Assembly: GCF_019904175.1 (NCBI RefSeq)
Contig: NZ_CP061913.1
Location: 2,480,001 to 2,544,000 of the forward strand
Direction: 5' to 3'
Source: Dactylosporangium vinaceum
Lineage (GTDB): Bacteria; Actinomycetota; Actinomycetes; Mycobacteriales; Micromonosporaceae
DNA: 64,000 nt
Part shown: one piece after another, positions 6,944-16,293 of the stretch
Layout of the letters: each line of letters begins with the position of its first letter
Numbering within the stretch: the stretch's first letter is position 1
Notes under the pieces: model-generated
What the model was told of the DNA's origin: nothing
Databases searched by the model: none
Seen by the model: the letters and a program-made list of their open reading frames with translations, nothing else
Made by a program: the position numbers and the translations under genes

Positions 6944-9793
6944 GTGACCCAAAGCCAGAGCTCGCTGCCCGTGCCCGCCCAACGGCAGGGTCGCGACCCG
7001 CGGCAGAGCCCCGAGCGTCGGCCTACCCGTCATACCGCCGCCCTCGCCCGCCGCGATCAGACGCTGCCTCCGGGCCGCGGCGGTGACGAGCGGCGCTCCG
7101 GGCAGCGGGCGGGCCGCCGCATCGTCGACCAGCTCCGCCTCATCGTCGCGGTCCCCCTCGTCGCCGTCGTCGTCTTCGCCGGTGTCGCCTTCTTCTCCAC
7201 CGTGCAGGAGGTGAACCAGGCCCGGACGCTGCAGGACCTCTCCGCCCTGGCCACCGACGCCGGCGGCCTGGCCCACGCCCTGCAGCGCGAACGGGCCGCG
7301 GCCGTCAACGTCGTCCTGCGCAACGAGGCGACCCAGCAGGACGCGTTCCAGCAGCAGGTGCTGCTGACCGACGACGCCGTGCACAAGTACGGCACCCAGC
7401 GCAACAACCTCGCCGGCGGCGGGGACTCGGAGACGCTCGACCGGATCGACCAGGGCCTCGGCTCGCTGTCGAAGCTGCGCGACCAGGTCCGCAACGGCAA
7501 GCAGGCATCGGTCTCCGCCGTCGCGTTCTCCTACCGGATCATGATCGCCGACCTCCTGGACTACCGGGAGTCGGTGGCCCGCTCCGGCGCGCCGACCGAC
7601 CTGGCCGACGAGATCCGCGCCGCCGCCGCCCTCGCCCGCGCCGCCGAGGCGGTCGGGCAGCAGCAGGCGGCCGTGCTGCGCGGTATCGCCGCGGGCGAGC
7701 TGACCCCGGCGCTGCAGCAGGAGATCACCGCCACCCGCACGAGCTTCACGGAGCAGTCGGTCGCGTTCAACGCCCTCGCGCCCGTCGAGTGGCGGACCTG
7801 GTACGAGCAGGCCGGCATGGGCGACCAGGTCGTCGCCGCCCAGCGCCAGCAGGACCAGGTCGGCCGCACGCAGCCGGGCACCCGGATCAACCTCGACTCG
7901 GCCGCCTGGATCAACGCGATGTCCGGCTACGAGGGCCTGCTGTACCAGGTGGAGCAGCAGGTCGACGAGAGCATCGAGCAGTCCGTCGCGGTCGTCCATG
8001 ACGACCAGATGACCCGGGCCGCCCTGCAGACCGCGGGCGTGGTGGTCGTGCTGCTGGTCGCCATCGTGCTCACCGGTTTCGTCGCCCGGCGCCTGACCCG
8101 GCGGCTGCGGTACCTCCAGGACGCGGCCCGGACCGTCGCCTACGACCAGCTGCCCTCGGTCGTGGCCGAGCTGCGGGCCGCCGCGCCCGGCACCGTCGAT
8201 CCGGACGAGGTCGCCGACCGCGCGTCCTCGACACTTGTGGTGTCCGGCTCCGACGAGGTCGCCGACGTGGCCCAGGCGTTCCGGGCCGTCCACCGCGAGG
8301 CGGTCAAGATCGCTGGTGAGCAGGCCGTCATGCGGTCGAACGTCGCCGAGATCTTCGTCCACCTGTCCCGCCGCGAGCAGCGACTGGTCGACGCGGTGCT
8401 GGCCCAGGTCGACCGGGTCGAGCGCGACGAGACCGACCCGGACCGGCTGCAGGAGCTCTACCAGCTCGACCACCTGGCCACCCGGATGGCCCGGATCAAC
8501 CTGAGCCTCCTGGTGCTCGGTGGCTCCGGCGCCGCCCGTGTCCGCCGCGAGGACGCGCCGCTGGGCAAGGTCCTGCAGGCCGCCATCTCCCAGATCGAGC
8601 ACTACGTGCGGGTCCGCTTCGGCAGCGTCGACGACGACGTGGCAGTCGTCGCCGAGGCCGTCGACGAGATCGTGCACCTGCTGGCCGAGCTGCTGGACAA
8701 CGCGACCGGCTACTCGCCGCCGGAGTCCGAGGTGTGGGTCACCGCCCGCGGCCTCGGCGACCGGGTCATCGTCCAGATCGTCGACACCGGCGTGGGCCTC
8801 TCCCCGGCTCGGCGCGAGCAGCTCAACGAACTGCTGGCCCGGCCGCCGGCGATCGACATCGCCGCCGTGCGCGCCATGGGTCTGACGGTGGTCGGGCACA
8901 TCGCCGCCCGGTACAACATCGGCGTGGCGCTGCGCCCCGGCCAGCACACGGGCACGCTCGCCGAGATCATCATCCCCAAGGAGGTCTTCCGCCCGATCAT
9001 GGCATCGGAGCGGGGACCGCAGCTGACCTCGGCCACCGCCGGGTCCCCCGAGTCCAACGGGAACGGCTCGCGCCCCGGCGGCGGTGGCGGCGACCTGTTC
9101 ACCCCGCAGCCGCGCTCCGAGCCGAGCCTGTTCGAGGTGCCGACCCAGGCCCAGCAGTGGGCGACCCAGGAGCTCGCGCCGATCAACTCCTCGGCCGCGA
9201 CCCAGGTGTTCCAGGCCCCGGACTACGACGCCCCGTACGACCCGGCGCCGTACGAGGCCGCGGCCGGCAGTCAGGCCGCCGCCGCGTACCCGCCGGCCGC
9301 CCAGTCGTCGTCGTACGCCCAGCCGGCCCCGCCCGGGCCCGGCATGTGGCCGCCGCTGCCGGAGCCCGAGGTCCCGTCGATCCTGGCCTCGGCCGAGGAC
9401 GAGGCGATGGAGCTGCCGATCTTCAAGTCGGTGAGCGGCTGGTTCCACGTGGAGTCCCCGCCCGACCTGGAGCCCGAGGCCGCCCGGCCCGTCGCCGAGC
9501 CGGTGATGGCGACGGCCGGTGCCCCGGCCGAGCCGAAGAACTGGGAGTCCTCCGCCGACACCGGCTGGCGGGCGGCCCAGGAGGCGGCGACGCCCCAGGT
9601 CAGCGCGACGACGTCGGCGGGTCTTCCGGTCCGGGCGGCCGGGCGGCACCTGGTGCCCGGCGCGGCCGAGTCCACACAGCAGCGTCCGGGCAAGCCGGTG
9701 GAGACCGGCACGCCCAAGCGGGACCCCTCGCGGGTGGCCGCGGCGATGTCGGCATACGCACGAGGCGTCGCAAACCGACGCCCGCAAGGCTGA
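6944..9793 (+). CDS. cvnA: Conservon sensor histidine kinase (nitrate/nitrite sensor-like, CvnA type)
   Basis: 949 residues from the GTG at 6944, which follows a GGGGA element; an upstream in-frame start at 6836 is less likely. Parts: basic cytoplasmic leader; TM1 at about 65-85 (LIVAVPLVAVVVFAGVAFF); extracytoplasmic helical NIT-type sensor (about 90-360); TM2 at about 362-382 (VVVVLLVAIVLTGFV); a linker with the LDHLATRMARINLSLLVLGG helix; an HATPase_c domain with N-box ELLDNATGY (about 583) and G-box VDTGVGLS; then a Pro/Ala/Gln-rich tail of about 250 residues ending in AAAMSAYARGVANRR, as in other conservon kinases. Conservons are actinobacterial membrane modules that couple a kinase-like sensor to a roadblock protein and a small GTPase. 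It heads a gene chain ending with the ABC transporter. Confidence 0.93.
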   Translation: MTQSQSSLPVPAQRQGRDPRQSPERRPTRHTAALARRDQTLPPGRGGDERRSGQRAGRRIVDQLRLIVAVPLVAVVVFAGVAFFSTVQEVNQARTLQDLSALATDAGGLAHALQRERAAAVNVVLRNEATQQDAFQQQVLLTDDAVHKYGTQRNNLAGGGDSETLDRIDQGLGSLSKLRDQVRNGKQASVSAVAFSYRIMIADLLDYRESVARSGAPTDLADEIRAAAALARAAEAVGQQQAAVLRGIAAGELTPALQQEITATRTSFTEQSVAFNALAPVEWRTWYEQAGMGDQVVAAQRQQDQVGRTQPGTRINLDSAAWINAMSGYEGLLYQVEQQVDESIEQSVAVVHDDQMTRAALQTAGVVVVLLVAIVLTGFVARRLTRRLRYLQDAARTVAYDQLPSVVAELRAAAPGTVDPDEVADRASSTLVVSGSDEVADVAQAFRAVHREAVKIAGEQAVMRSNVAEIFVHLSRREQRLVDAVLAQVDRVERDETDPDRLQELYQLDHLATRMARINLSLLVLGGSGAARVRREDAPLGKVLQAAISQIEHYVRVRFGSVDDDVAVVAEAVDEIVHLLAELLDNATGYSPPESEVWVTARGLGDRVIVQIVDTGVGLSPARREQLNELLARPPAIDIAAVRAMGLTVVGHIAARYNIGVALRPGQHTGTLAEIIIPKEVFRPIMASERGPQLTSATAGSPESNGNGSRPGGGGGDLFTPQPRSEPSLFEVPTQAQQWATQELAPINSSAATQVFQAPDYDAPYDPAPYEAAAGSQAAAAYPPAAQSSSYAQPAPPGPGMWPPLPEPEVPSILASAEDEAMELPIFKSVSGWFHVESPPDLEPEAARPVAEPVMATAGAPAEPKNWESSADTGWRAAQEAATPQVSATTSAGLPVRAAGRHLVPGAAESTQQRPGKPVETGTPKRDPSRVAAAMSAYARGVANRRPQG

Positions 9794-9850
9794 TCGGCTC
9801 CGGGGGGAACCGTTGGGATGTATATGCAACAGCTGGAGAGGACCACTTCT

Positions 9851-10243
9851 GTGACCGACCCGAGTAATCTCGGTTGGCTGCTGGATAGCTTCGCGAGCCG
9901 CACCCCCGACGTCAGCCATGCGCTGGCGATCTCCACCGACGGTCTCGTGCTGGCCCACACCCGGGCCCTGCCCCGGGACCGGGCCGACCAGCTCGCCGCC
10001 ACCGGCAGTGGTCTCGTCGCGCTCCTGGCCGGCGCGGCCCGCTTCTTCGACGCCGGCCAGGTCATCTCCAACGTGACCCAGCTCGACGGCGGCTTCATGT
10101 TCTGCATGGCGTTCAGCGACGGCGCATCGATGCTGGTGCTCGCCTCGCCCAACGCCGACGTCGGCAAGGTCTCCTACGAGATGACCGAGCTTGCCAACCG
10201 GATCGGCGATGCGCTGACGCCCGCGATTCGGGGCCAGATGTGA
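9851..10243 (+). CDS. cvnB: Roadblock/LC7 domain protein (CvnB type)
   Basis: 130 residues from the GTG at 9851, chosen because GGAGAGG lies 8 bases upstream; an ATG at 9818 would add 11 residues. The whole chain is one roadblock/LC7 fold (LGWLLDSFASRTPDVSHALAIS, DGLVLAH, DQLAATGSGLVALLAG, MLVLASPNADVGKVSYEM). In this family the protein acts on or scaffolds the small GTPase encoded next to it. It overlaps the following GTPase gene by 4 bp (GTGA), so the two are translationally coupled. Confidence 0.95.
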   Translation: MTDPSNLGWLLDSFASRTPDVSHALAISTDGLVLAHTRALPRDRADQLAATGSGLVALLAGAARFFDAGQVISNVTQLDGGFMFCMAFSDGASMLVLASPNADVGKVSYEMTELANRIGDALTPAIRGQM

Positions 10244-10818
10244 CCGATCCGCATCGGCGGGGGCGCCCCACCGCCGTCAAGATCATCATCGCGGGCGGCT
10301 TCGGTGCGGGCAAGACCACGCTCGTCGGCGCGATCTCCGAGATCCCGCCGGTGACGACCGAAGCCGTCATGACCGCCGCCAGCCTCGCGCACGACGACGC
10401 GTCGCTGGTGCCGGACAAGGGCAGCACCACGGTGGCGATGGACTTCGGCCGCATCACGCTGTACCAGGATCTGGTCCTGTACCTCTTCGGTACGCCCGGC
10501 CAGAAGCGCTTCTGGTTCATGTGGGACGAGCTGTGCCGCGGCGCCATCGGCGCGGTCGTCATCGCCGACACCCGGCGGCTGGCCGACTGCTTCGGCGCCA
10601 TCGACTACTTCGAGAACCGACGCCTGCCCTACGTCGTCGCTGTCAACAACTTCGACGGTGCAGCGCGCTACCACCTCGAGGACATCAGGGACGCACTCGC
10701 TGTGCACCGCAGCGTCCCGATGCTCGACGCCGACGTGCGGTCACGGTCGTCGGCCAAGGAAATCCTCGTCGCCGTGACCGAGCACGCCCTGGCGCAGCGC
10801 GCCGGCGTACGCCGCTAG
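10240..10818 (+). CDS. cvnD: Conservon small GTPase (MglA/CvnD-like ATP/GTP-binding protein)
   Basis: 192 residues, GTG start inside the cvnB stop. P-loop GGFGAGKTT at about residues 18-26; FGTPGQKRFWFMW corresponds to the G3 region; VAVNNFDG is the G4-like base-recognition motif. Small Ras-like GTPases of this type cycle with roadblock partners at the membrane. In the usual order a DUF742 gene (cvnC) sits between roadblock and GTPase; here it is absent and the two genes overlap directly. The next gene, the ABC binding protein, starts 21 bp downstream. Confidence 0.94.
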   Translation: MTDPHRRGRPTAVKIIIAGGFGAGKTTLVGAISEIPPVTTEAVMTAASLAHDDASLVPDKGSTTVAMDFGRITLYQDLVLYLFGTPGQKRFWFMWDELCRGAIGAVVIADTRRLADCFGAIDYFENRRLPYVVAVNNFDGAARYHLEDIRDALAVHRSVPMLDADVRSRSSAKEILVAVTEHALAQRAGVRR

Positions 10819-10839
10819 AAACCCCCCTCAAGGAGAGTC

Positions 10840-12024
10840 ATGTTCCCCCGACGATTGGTCAGCATCGCGCTGGCCACCGGCCTGGTGCTTGCGGGCGCCG
10901 GATGCGCCAAGGACGACGCGAAGTCGGACAGTGCCGGCGCGGCGTCCACCCTGAAGATCGGCTTCCTCGGCTCGCTGACCGGCACCTACCAGGCCGTCGG
11001 CACCGACCTGAAGAACGGCTTCGAGCTCTACCTGAGCCTGCACGGCAACAAGCTCGGCGGTCACCCGATCGACCTGAAGGTGGCCGACGAGGGCGACGGC
11101 GCGCAGACCGCGGTCCCGGCCGCGACGAAGCTCGTCAAGGAGGACCAGGTCATCGCCCTGACCGGCATCGTCGGCGGTGGCTCCGTGGCGGCCGTGGCGC
11201 CGCTGCTGAGCCAGGCGAAGATCCCGCTGATCGGCTCCAACGGCCGCCCCGAGCTCAAGGACCTCAACGGGGTGTGGACGACGAGCTTCATGTCCTCGGA
11301 CCCGGGCCAGTCGGTGGCGCAGTACATCAAGGACAAGGTCAACGGCCCGGTCTTCGCGATCGGCCCGGACTACCAGGGTGGCTACGACGAGGTCGGCGGC
11401 TTCACCACCGAGTTCGCCAAGATCGGCGGCCAGCTCGCCAACACCGGCGGCAAGACGCTGTGGACGCCGTTCCCGCAGACCACGAACTTCCTGCCGTACT
11501 TCAGCCAGATCAAGTCCAGCGGCGCGAAGGCCGTCTACACCTTCTACGCCGGTAAGGCCGCCATCGACTTCGTGAAGCAGTACAAGCAGTCCGACATCAA
11601 GGACGTGCCGCTCTACGGCGCCTTCCTGACCGAGGGCTCGGTGCTGCAGGCCGAGGGCGACGCCGCCAAGGACGTCTTCACCACCTGCAACTACTCGCCC
11701 GACCTCGACAACGAGGAGAACCGCAAGTTCGTCGCCGCGTGGCGTCAGAAGTTCCCCGACGCGACCCCGACCACGTACGCCGTCGCGTCCTACGACGCCG
11801 CCGCCGTGCTCGACCGGGCCATCGCCGCGGCCGGCAGCAACGTGACCTCGGAGACGATCAACGAGCAGGTCGGCAAGCTCGGCCAGATCTCCAGCCCGCG
11901 CGGTCAGTGGCAGTTCGGCAAGAACCACGCGCCGGTGCAGAAGTGGTACCTCCGGCAGGTCCGCAACGACGGCCGCGCGCTGGCGAACACGCTGGTGCAG
12001 GACCTCGCGACGGTCGGCCAGTAG
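10840..12024 (+). CDS. ABC transporter substrate-binding lipoprotein (branched-chain amino acid type)
   Basis: 394 residues; AAGGAGA lies just before the ATG. Signal peptide with lipobox-like LVLAGAGC, Cys at 22, so lipid-anchored outside the membrane. The mature part is a type I periplasmic-binding fold (LKIGFLGSLTGTYQAVGTD at the start; later VYTFYAGKAAIDFVKQYKQ). Members bind branched-chain amino acids, amides or related small molecules; the ligand cannot be read from sequence. It opens a five-gene transporter set with coupled downstream genes and may be co-transcribed with the conservon above it. Confidence 0.92.
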   Translation: MFPRRLVSIALATGLVLAGAGCAKDDAKSDSAGAASTLKIGFLGSLTGTYQAVGTDLKNGFELYLSLHGNKLGGHPIDLKVADEGDGAQTAVPAATKLVKEDQVIALTGIVGGGSVAAVAPLLSQAKIPLIGSNGRPELKDLNGVWTTSFMSSDPGQSVAQYIKDKVNGPVFAIGPDYQGGYDEVGGFTTEFAKIGGQLANTGGKTLWTPFPQTTNFLPYFSQIKSSGAKAVYTFYAGKAAIDFVKQYKQSDIKDVPLYGAFLTEGSVLQAEGDAAKDVFTTCNYSPDLDNEENRKFVAAWRQKFPDATPTTYAVASYDAAAVLDRAIAAAGSNVTSETINEQVGKLGQISSPRGQWQFGKNHAPVQKWYLRQVRNDGRALANTLVQDLATVGQ

Positions 12025-12028
12025 TCAG

Positions 12029-12895
12029 TTGGACGCGTACCTGATCCCGGCGGTCGACGGCGTGGCCTATGGGCTGCTGCTGTTCGTCGTCGCCGCCGGG
12101 CTCACCCTCGCCTTCGGCGTCGGTGATGTGCTCAACCTCGCGCACGGGACGCTGTTCGCGTTCGGTGCGTACGCCGCCGCGAAGATCAGCGATGGCAGCT
12201 GGGGCTCACTCGCGCTCGCGGTGCTTGTCGGCACCGCGGCCGCGGGCCTCGGCGGCGCCCTGCTCTCCGCGCTGCTCGTGCCGCTCGCCAACCGCGGCCA
12301 CCTCGCCCAGGCGCTGCTCACGTTCGGCGTGGCGCTCGTGGCCGGCGACCGGCTGACGGCCCTGTTCGGCAAGGACGACCTGCCGATCGCGGTGCCGCCG
12401 GTGCTCGACCGGTCGATGGACCTGTTCGGGCACAGCTACCCCCGCTACCGCCTGGCCCTGATCCTCGTCGCCGCGCTCATCGCGGCCGGGCTCGGCCTGG
12501 TCGTCACGCGGTCCCGGGCCGGCAACTTCGTGCGCGCCACCGTCGACGACCGGGACATGGTCGCCATGCTCGGCGTCTCGCCGTTCACGGTGCGCACCAG
12601 CGTCCTGGCCGGCGCGGGCGCGCTGGCCGGTCTGGCCGGTGCGCTCGGCGCCCCGATCATCGGCGCCGGCCCGCGCACCGCCGACCAGGTGCTGCTGCTC
12701 TCGCTCGTCGTCGTGGTGCTCGGCGGCATGGGCTCCATCGCCGGTGCCCTCGTCGCGGCCATCGCGGTCGGCGAGATCCAGAACATCATCGCGCCGCAGT
12801 GGCCGGCCGTCGCCCCCTTCGCGCTGTTCGGCGCGATGGCGCTCGCCCTGGCCGCCCGGGCCCGCGGCCTGCTGCCCTCGGGACGCACGGCATGA
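12029..12895 (+). CDS. livH: ABC transporter permease, LivH family
   Basis: 288 residues, TTG start 4 bp after the stop of the binding protein. Eight or so membrane segments and the family signature NLAHGTLFAFGAYAAA near residue 35, plus the inner loop VDDRDMVAMLGVSPFTVR. It forms the channel dimer with the LivM-type permease encoded next (4-bp overlap, ATGA). Confidence 0.93.
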   Translation: MDAYLIPAVDGVAYGLLLFVVAAGLTLAFGVGDVLNLAHGTLFAFGAYAAAKISDGSWGSLALAVLVGTAAAGLGGALLSALLVPLANRGHLAQALLTFGVALVAGDRLTALFGKDDLPIAVPPVLDRSMDLFGHSYPRYRLALILVAALIAAGLGLVVTRSRAGNFVRATVDDRDMVAMLGVSPFTVRTSVLAGAGALAGLAGALGAPIIGAGPRTADQVLLLSLVVVVLGGMGSIAGALVAAIAVGEIQNIIAPQWPAVAPFALFGAMALALAARARGLLPSGRTA

Positions 12896-13902
12896 GGCTG
12901 CTGCGCTACCTGCTGACGATCGCCGTCCTCGGCCTGCTCGTCTCGTTCGCGTGGACCCTCGACCGGTACGCCACCGGCATGTTGACGCGCATGCTCATCA
13001 TCGGCCTGCTCGCGGTGAGCGTCGCCCTGCTCACGGGCGTCGCCGGGCTGCCGACGCTGGGCCAGACCGCGCCGTTCCTGGTCGGCGCCTACACGACCGC
13101 GATCATGGTCACCCACGACATCACCGTGGGCCTCTGGCATCTGCTGGCCTCCGCCGGTACAGGCGCCGCATTTGCCCTTGTCACCGCACCACTTGTCGTC
13201 TACGCCCGCGGTGTCGTCGTCCTGATGATCACGCTGGCGCTGGGCGAGCTGACGTCGACCATCGCGGGCCAGTGGAAGTCGCTGACGCACGGCACCGACG
13301 GGCTCACGAGCTTCGCCGACATCCAGCCGCTGCCGGGCCTCGTCGACCTCGACACGGACGCGTCGAGGTACCTCTACACGCTCGCCGTCGTCGGCGTCCT
13401 CGTCGCCGTGGTCCTGCTCGTGCTGCGCTCACCGGCCGGCGCGCTGCTGCGGGCCACCCGCGACGACGCCCGGCGCATGCGGGCCAGCGGCCACCCGGTC
13501 GCCGGCTACCTCACCGTCGCCTACGTCGCCGCGGGCGCCCTGGCCGGCGTGGCGGGGGCGCTGCTGTTCACCGTGCAGTCGTACGTCTCGCCCGGCGACG
13601 GCGGCTTCGACGTCGCCGCGCTGATCCTGCTCGCGGTCGTCATCGGCGGCGCGACGTCGATGGTCGGCGCGCTTGTCGGCGCGGGCCTGGTGGTCGGCAC
13701 GCGGGACTGGATCGCCGAGGCCGGGCACGCCCCGCTGCTGCTGGGCCTGCTGTTCATCGCGTGCGTGTACCTGCTGCCGAACGGCCTGCTGGGCGAGCAC
13801 GCGGCGTTGTCGTCCCTGGGCCGGTTGGGCCGCCGCCGCCCGCCGCCGCGGATTCCCGCGCAGCGCGGCCCGCTCCCGTCGGAGCAGGAGGTGGCCCGAT
13901 GA
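12892..13902 (+). CDS. livM: ABC transporter permease, LivM family
   Basis: 336 residues from the ATG at 12892 that overlaps the livH stop. Hydrophobic with about ten segments; conserved GLPTLGQTAPFLVGAYTTA near residue 60 and the coupling loop ATRDDARRMRASGHPVAGY. The C-terminal tail is short, basic and Pro-rich. It overlaps livG by 4 bp. Confidence 0.93.
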   Translation: MRLLRYLLTIAVLGLLVSFAWTLDRYATGMLTRMLIIGLLAVSVALLTGVAGLPTLGQTAPFLVGAYTTAIMVTHDITVGLWHLLASAGTGAAFALVTAPLVVYARGVVVLMITLALGELTSTIAGQWKSLTHGTDGLTSFADIQPLPGLVDLDTDASRYLYTLAVVGVLVAVVLLVLRSPAGALLRATRDDARRMRASGHPVAGYLTVAYVAAGALAGVAGALLFTVQSYVSPGDGGFDVAALILLAVVIGGATSMVGALVGAGLVVGTRDWIAEAGHAPLLLGLLFIACVYLLPNGLLGEHAALSSLGRLGRRRPPPRIPAQRGPLPSEQEVAR

Positions 13903-14600
13903 TCCTGCGGGTCGAGAACCTGGGCCGCCGCTACGGCGACCTGGCCGCCCTGGACGGCGTCGCGCTGCAGCTGCGGCCGGGGGAGCGCCGGGCCCTGATC
14001 GGCCCGAACGGCGCCGGCAAGTCGACGCTGCTCAACCTCGTCGCCGGCGCCCAGCGCCCAACCACGGGCCGGATCCACTTCAACGACCGCGACGTGACGC
14101 GCATCGGCCCCGCCCGCCGGGCCCGGCTCGGCATCGGCCGCACCCACCAGCACCCCGCGGTGTACCCGACCCTCACGGCCATGGACAACGTCCTGGTCGG
14201 GGCCCGGCGCCCGTGGGGCCGGCTGCGCCCGAACGCCCGCGAGTATCTGGCCACCGTCGGCCTCGCCGACGTCGCCGGCGTGCGGGCCGGGAGCCTCTCC
14301 CACGGCCAGCGCCGCCAGCTCGAGCTCGCGATGGCCCTGGCCGGCGAGCCCGCGCTCCTGCTGCTCGACGAGCCCGCCGCGGGCCTGGCCCCGCCGGAGG
14401 TCGAGCTGCTGGCCGGGCTGCTGGCCACCATGCCGAAGACGGTCGCGGTCCTGCTCGTCGAGCACCACCTCGACCTCGTCTACGGCTTCGCCGACAACGT
14501 GACGGTCCTGCACTCGGGCCGCCACGTGCACACCGGCACCGTCGCCGAGACCAGGCGCTCGCCGGAGGTCAAGGCCGCCTACGCGGGGGTGACACCATGA
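13899..14600 (+). CDS. livG: ABC transporter ATP-binding protein, LivG family
   Basis: 233 residues. Walker A GPNGAGKST at 35-43; ABC signature LSHGQRRQLELAMAL (LSHGQ in place of the commoner LSGGQ); Walker B LLLLDEPAAGLAP; switch histidine in LLVEHHLDLV. Slightly shorter than typical LivG (about 250). Powers the LivHM channel together with LivF. Start and stop overlap its neighbours by 4 bp each. Confidence 0.94.
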   Translation: MILRVENLGRRYGDLAALDGVALQLRPGERRALIGPNGAGKSTLLNLVAGAQRPTTGRIHFNDRDVTRIGPARRARLGIGRTHQHPAVYPTLTAMDNVLVGARRPWGRLRPNAREYLATVGLADVAGVRAGSLSHGQRRQLELAMALAGEPALLLLDEPAAGLAPPEVELLAGLLATMPKTVAVLLVEHHLDLVYGFADNVTVLHSGRHVHTGTVAETRRSPEVKAAYAGVTP

Positions 14601-15295
14601 CGCTCACCGTCGAGGACGTGCATTCGGGCTACGGCGGCGGCACCGTGCTGCACGGCGTCGGCCTCGCGATCCCCACCGGCACCGCCCTGGCCGTCCTCGG
14701 CCGCAACGGCGCCGGCAAGACCACGCTCGTCCACACGATCTGCGGCCTCATCAAGCCCAGGGCCGGCCGGATCGCCCTGGACGGCCTCGAGCTCGCCGGT
14801 CGTCCGGCCCACCGGGTCGCCCGGGCCGGGATCGCGCTCGTACCGCAGGGCCGCCGCGTGTTCGCCAGTCTCACGGTCGCCGAGCACCTGGCCCTCTCCC
14901 GCCGCCGCGGCGAGTGGACGGTGCCCCGCGTCCTGCAGCTGCTGCCCCGTCTCCAGGAGCGCCTGCGCAACCGCGGCAACCAGCTCTCCGGCGGCGAGGC
15001 CCAGATGCTCGCCATCGCCCGGGCCCTGCTGACCCAGCCGAAGGTCCTCCTGCTCGACGAGCCGTGCGAGGGCCTCGCCGTCGACCTGGCCGACCGGGTC
15101 CGCGCGGTCGTCGCCGAACTGGCCCGCGGCGGCCTGACGGTCCTGCTTGTCGAGCAGCAGCCGGAGCACGCCCTGGCGGTGGCCGACCGGGTGGCCCTCC
15201 TGGCCGACGGCATGGTCGCCGCCACCCACACCGCCGCGGAGCTGCGCGCCGACCCGTCCCTGACCGACCGCGTCCTGAGCGTCGCCAGCCACTGA
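14597..15295 (+). CDS. livF: ABC transporter ATP-binding protein, LivF family
   Basis: 232 residues. Walker A GRNGAGKTT at 35-43; Q-loop VPQGRRVFASLTVAEHL typical of LivF; signature LSGGEAQMLAIARAL; Walker B LLLDEPCEGLAVDL; switch His replaced by Gln in VEQQPEHALAVADRV, as is normal in this subfamily. Last gene of the transporter unit. A hairpin directly after the stop could end the transcript. Confidence 0.94.
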   Translation: MTLTVEDVHSGYGGGTVLHGVGLAIPTGTALAVLGRNGAGKTTLVHTICGLIKPRAGRIALDGLELAGRPAHRVARAGIALVPQGRRVFASLTVAEHLALSRRRGEWTVPRVLQLLPRLQERLRNRGNQLSGGEAQMLAIARALLTQPKVLLLDEPCEGLAVDLADRVRAVVAELARGGLTVLLVEQQPEHALAVADRVALLADGMVAATHTAAELRADPSLTDRVLSVASH

Positions 15296-15317
15296 CCGGG
15301 CGCGGCTGCGCCGGTCA
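15293..15317. terminator. Hairpin between convergent livF and LRR gene
   Basis: TGACCGG and CGGTCA arms, extended by GCGC/GCGC, enclose a GGCT loop with a one-base bulge. It begins at the livF stop codon. There is no T-run, so it would be an actinobacterial-type terminator at best. Confidence 0.45.
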
Positions 15318-16293
15318 CGATCGGCAGGACGGCGGCTGTCGTGCCCTCGACGGCGACCGGCCCGGCCACGGACAGGGCGAGGTGCGCGAATGCGGAGGCC
15401 AGCCCGCGCAGCGCGCCGATCGGGTCGCCGCCCGCCGTCCACGCCTCGACCCGCAGCCCGGCAATCCGCAGCGTTTCCAGCTGCGGCAGGATCGGCGCCT
15501 CCGCGAGGGTGCGCAGGACGTCGAGGTCGGTCGCGTCGAACTCGCTGCGGCCGAGATCGAGGTGGCGCAGCCGCGGGAAGGCGGCCGGGGTGAGCTCCTC
15601 GAGCTGCTCGGGCGGGCAGGCGGTGCCGAAGACGTCCGGGCCGATCTCCAGGCGCAGCGTGACGAGGCTCGGTGCCCGCGTCGGGAAGACCGCCCCGTCG
15701 GCCCGGAGCGCTCCGCGCAGCCGCAGTTCGGTGAGGGAGTCGCTGTCGATGTCGTCGAACAGCAGGCCGCCCTCGGCGGTCAGCTCCCGCAGGCCCGGGA
15801 GCGCCTCCCACAGCCCGTTGGCCGCGTCACCGACGAACCCCTTGTGCAGCCGGCCGAGCGGATCGAACGTGCCGCCGGTCGACGTGCGCTGATGCTCGAA
15901 GAGGTATTGGAAGTCGTGCCCGAAGTACAGGACGGCAAGCTGCTCGTGAGCGGTGGCGACGAGCGCCTCGGCGGCCCGGCGCGCGGAGTGGTGGAAGTCG
16001 GTGAGGTGCAGCTCCAGGCTTCGCAGCGCACCCGCCGCCGGATCGCCGAGCAGCGCCTCGATCAGCGCTGACTCCCACTGCTCCGCATCCCCGGCATCGG
16101 CTCCGAGCCGCTGCACGAGCGCCCCGCGGTCGGCGGCCGTGTCCGGGTCCAGCCGGAACACGGCCCGCTCCAGCCGCTCACCGGACCACGTCATCCGCCA
16201 GGAGCCGTCGGCCCGCAGCTCGTCGAAGATCGTCACCGCCGCATCGTAGGCACCGGCTTCCCGGCGGTCGGCCCGGGCCAGAAGACGTGTCAA
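15296..16293 (-). CDS. Leucine-rich-repeat protein, 3' end unclear (no stop before livF)
   Basis: Reads from a TTG at 16293 whose bases overlap the EamA stop (TTGA). Residues about 30-330 contain LRR-like blocks: LTELRLRGAL, LVTLRLEIG, FPRLRHLDLGRSEFDATDL, LPQLETLRIAGLRVEAW. This resembles actinobacterial STM4015-like or TIGR02996-associated LRR proteins. The frame has no stop at the end of the LRR region and would continue antisense through all of livF to 14629 (554 residues), which is not credible. A TGA at 15317-15315 lies in the next frame, so a single-base indel, natural or a sequencing error, would give a normal end there. Function unknown; third gene of a coupled AraC-EamA-LRR chain. 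Confidence 0.6.

Noticed and set aside
6611..9958. 1115-codon open frame on the minus strand
   Set aside because: It is the antisense of the conservon kinase; composition is Gly/Arg/His/Asp-rich shadow text with no family motif, while the plus strand shows clear kinase domains.
14629..15295. C-terminal extension of the LRR protein antisense to livF
   Set aside because: livF is certain from its ABC motifs and overlaps; the antisense part lacks LRR character.
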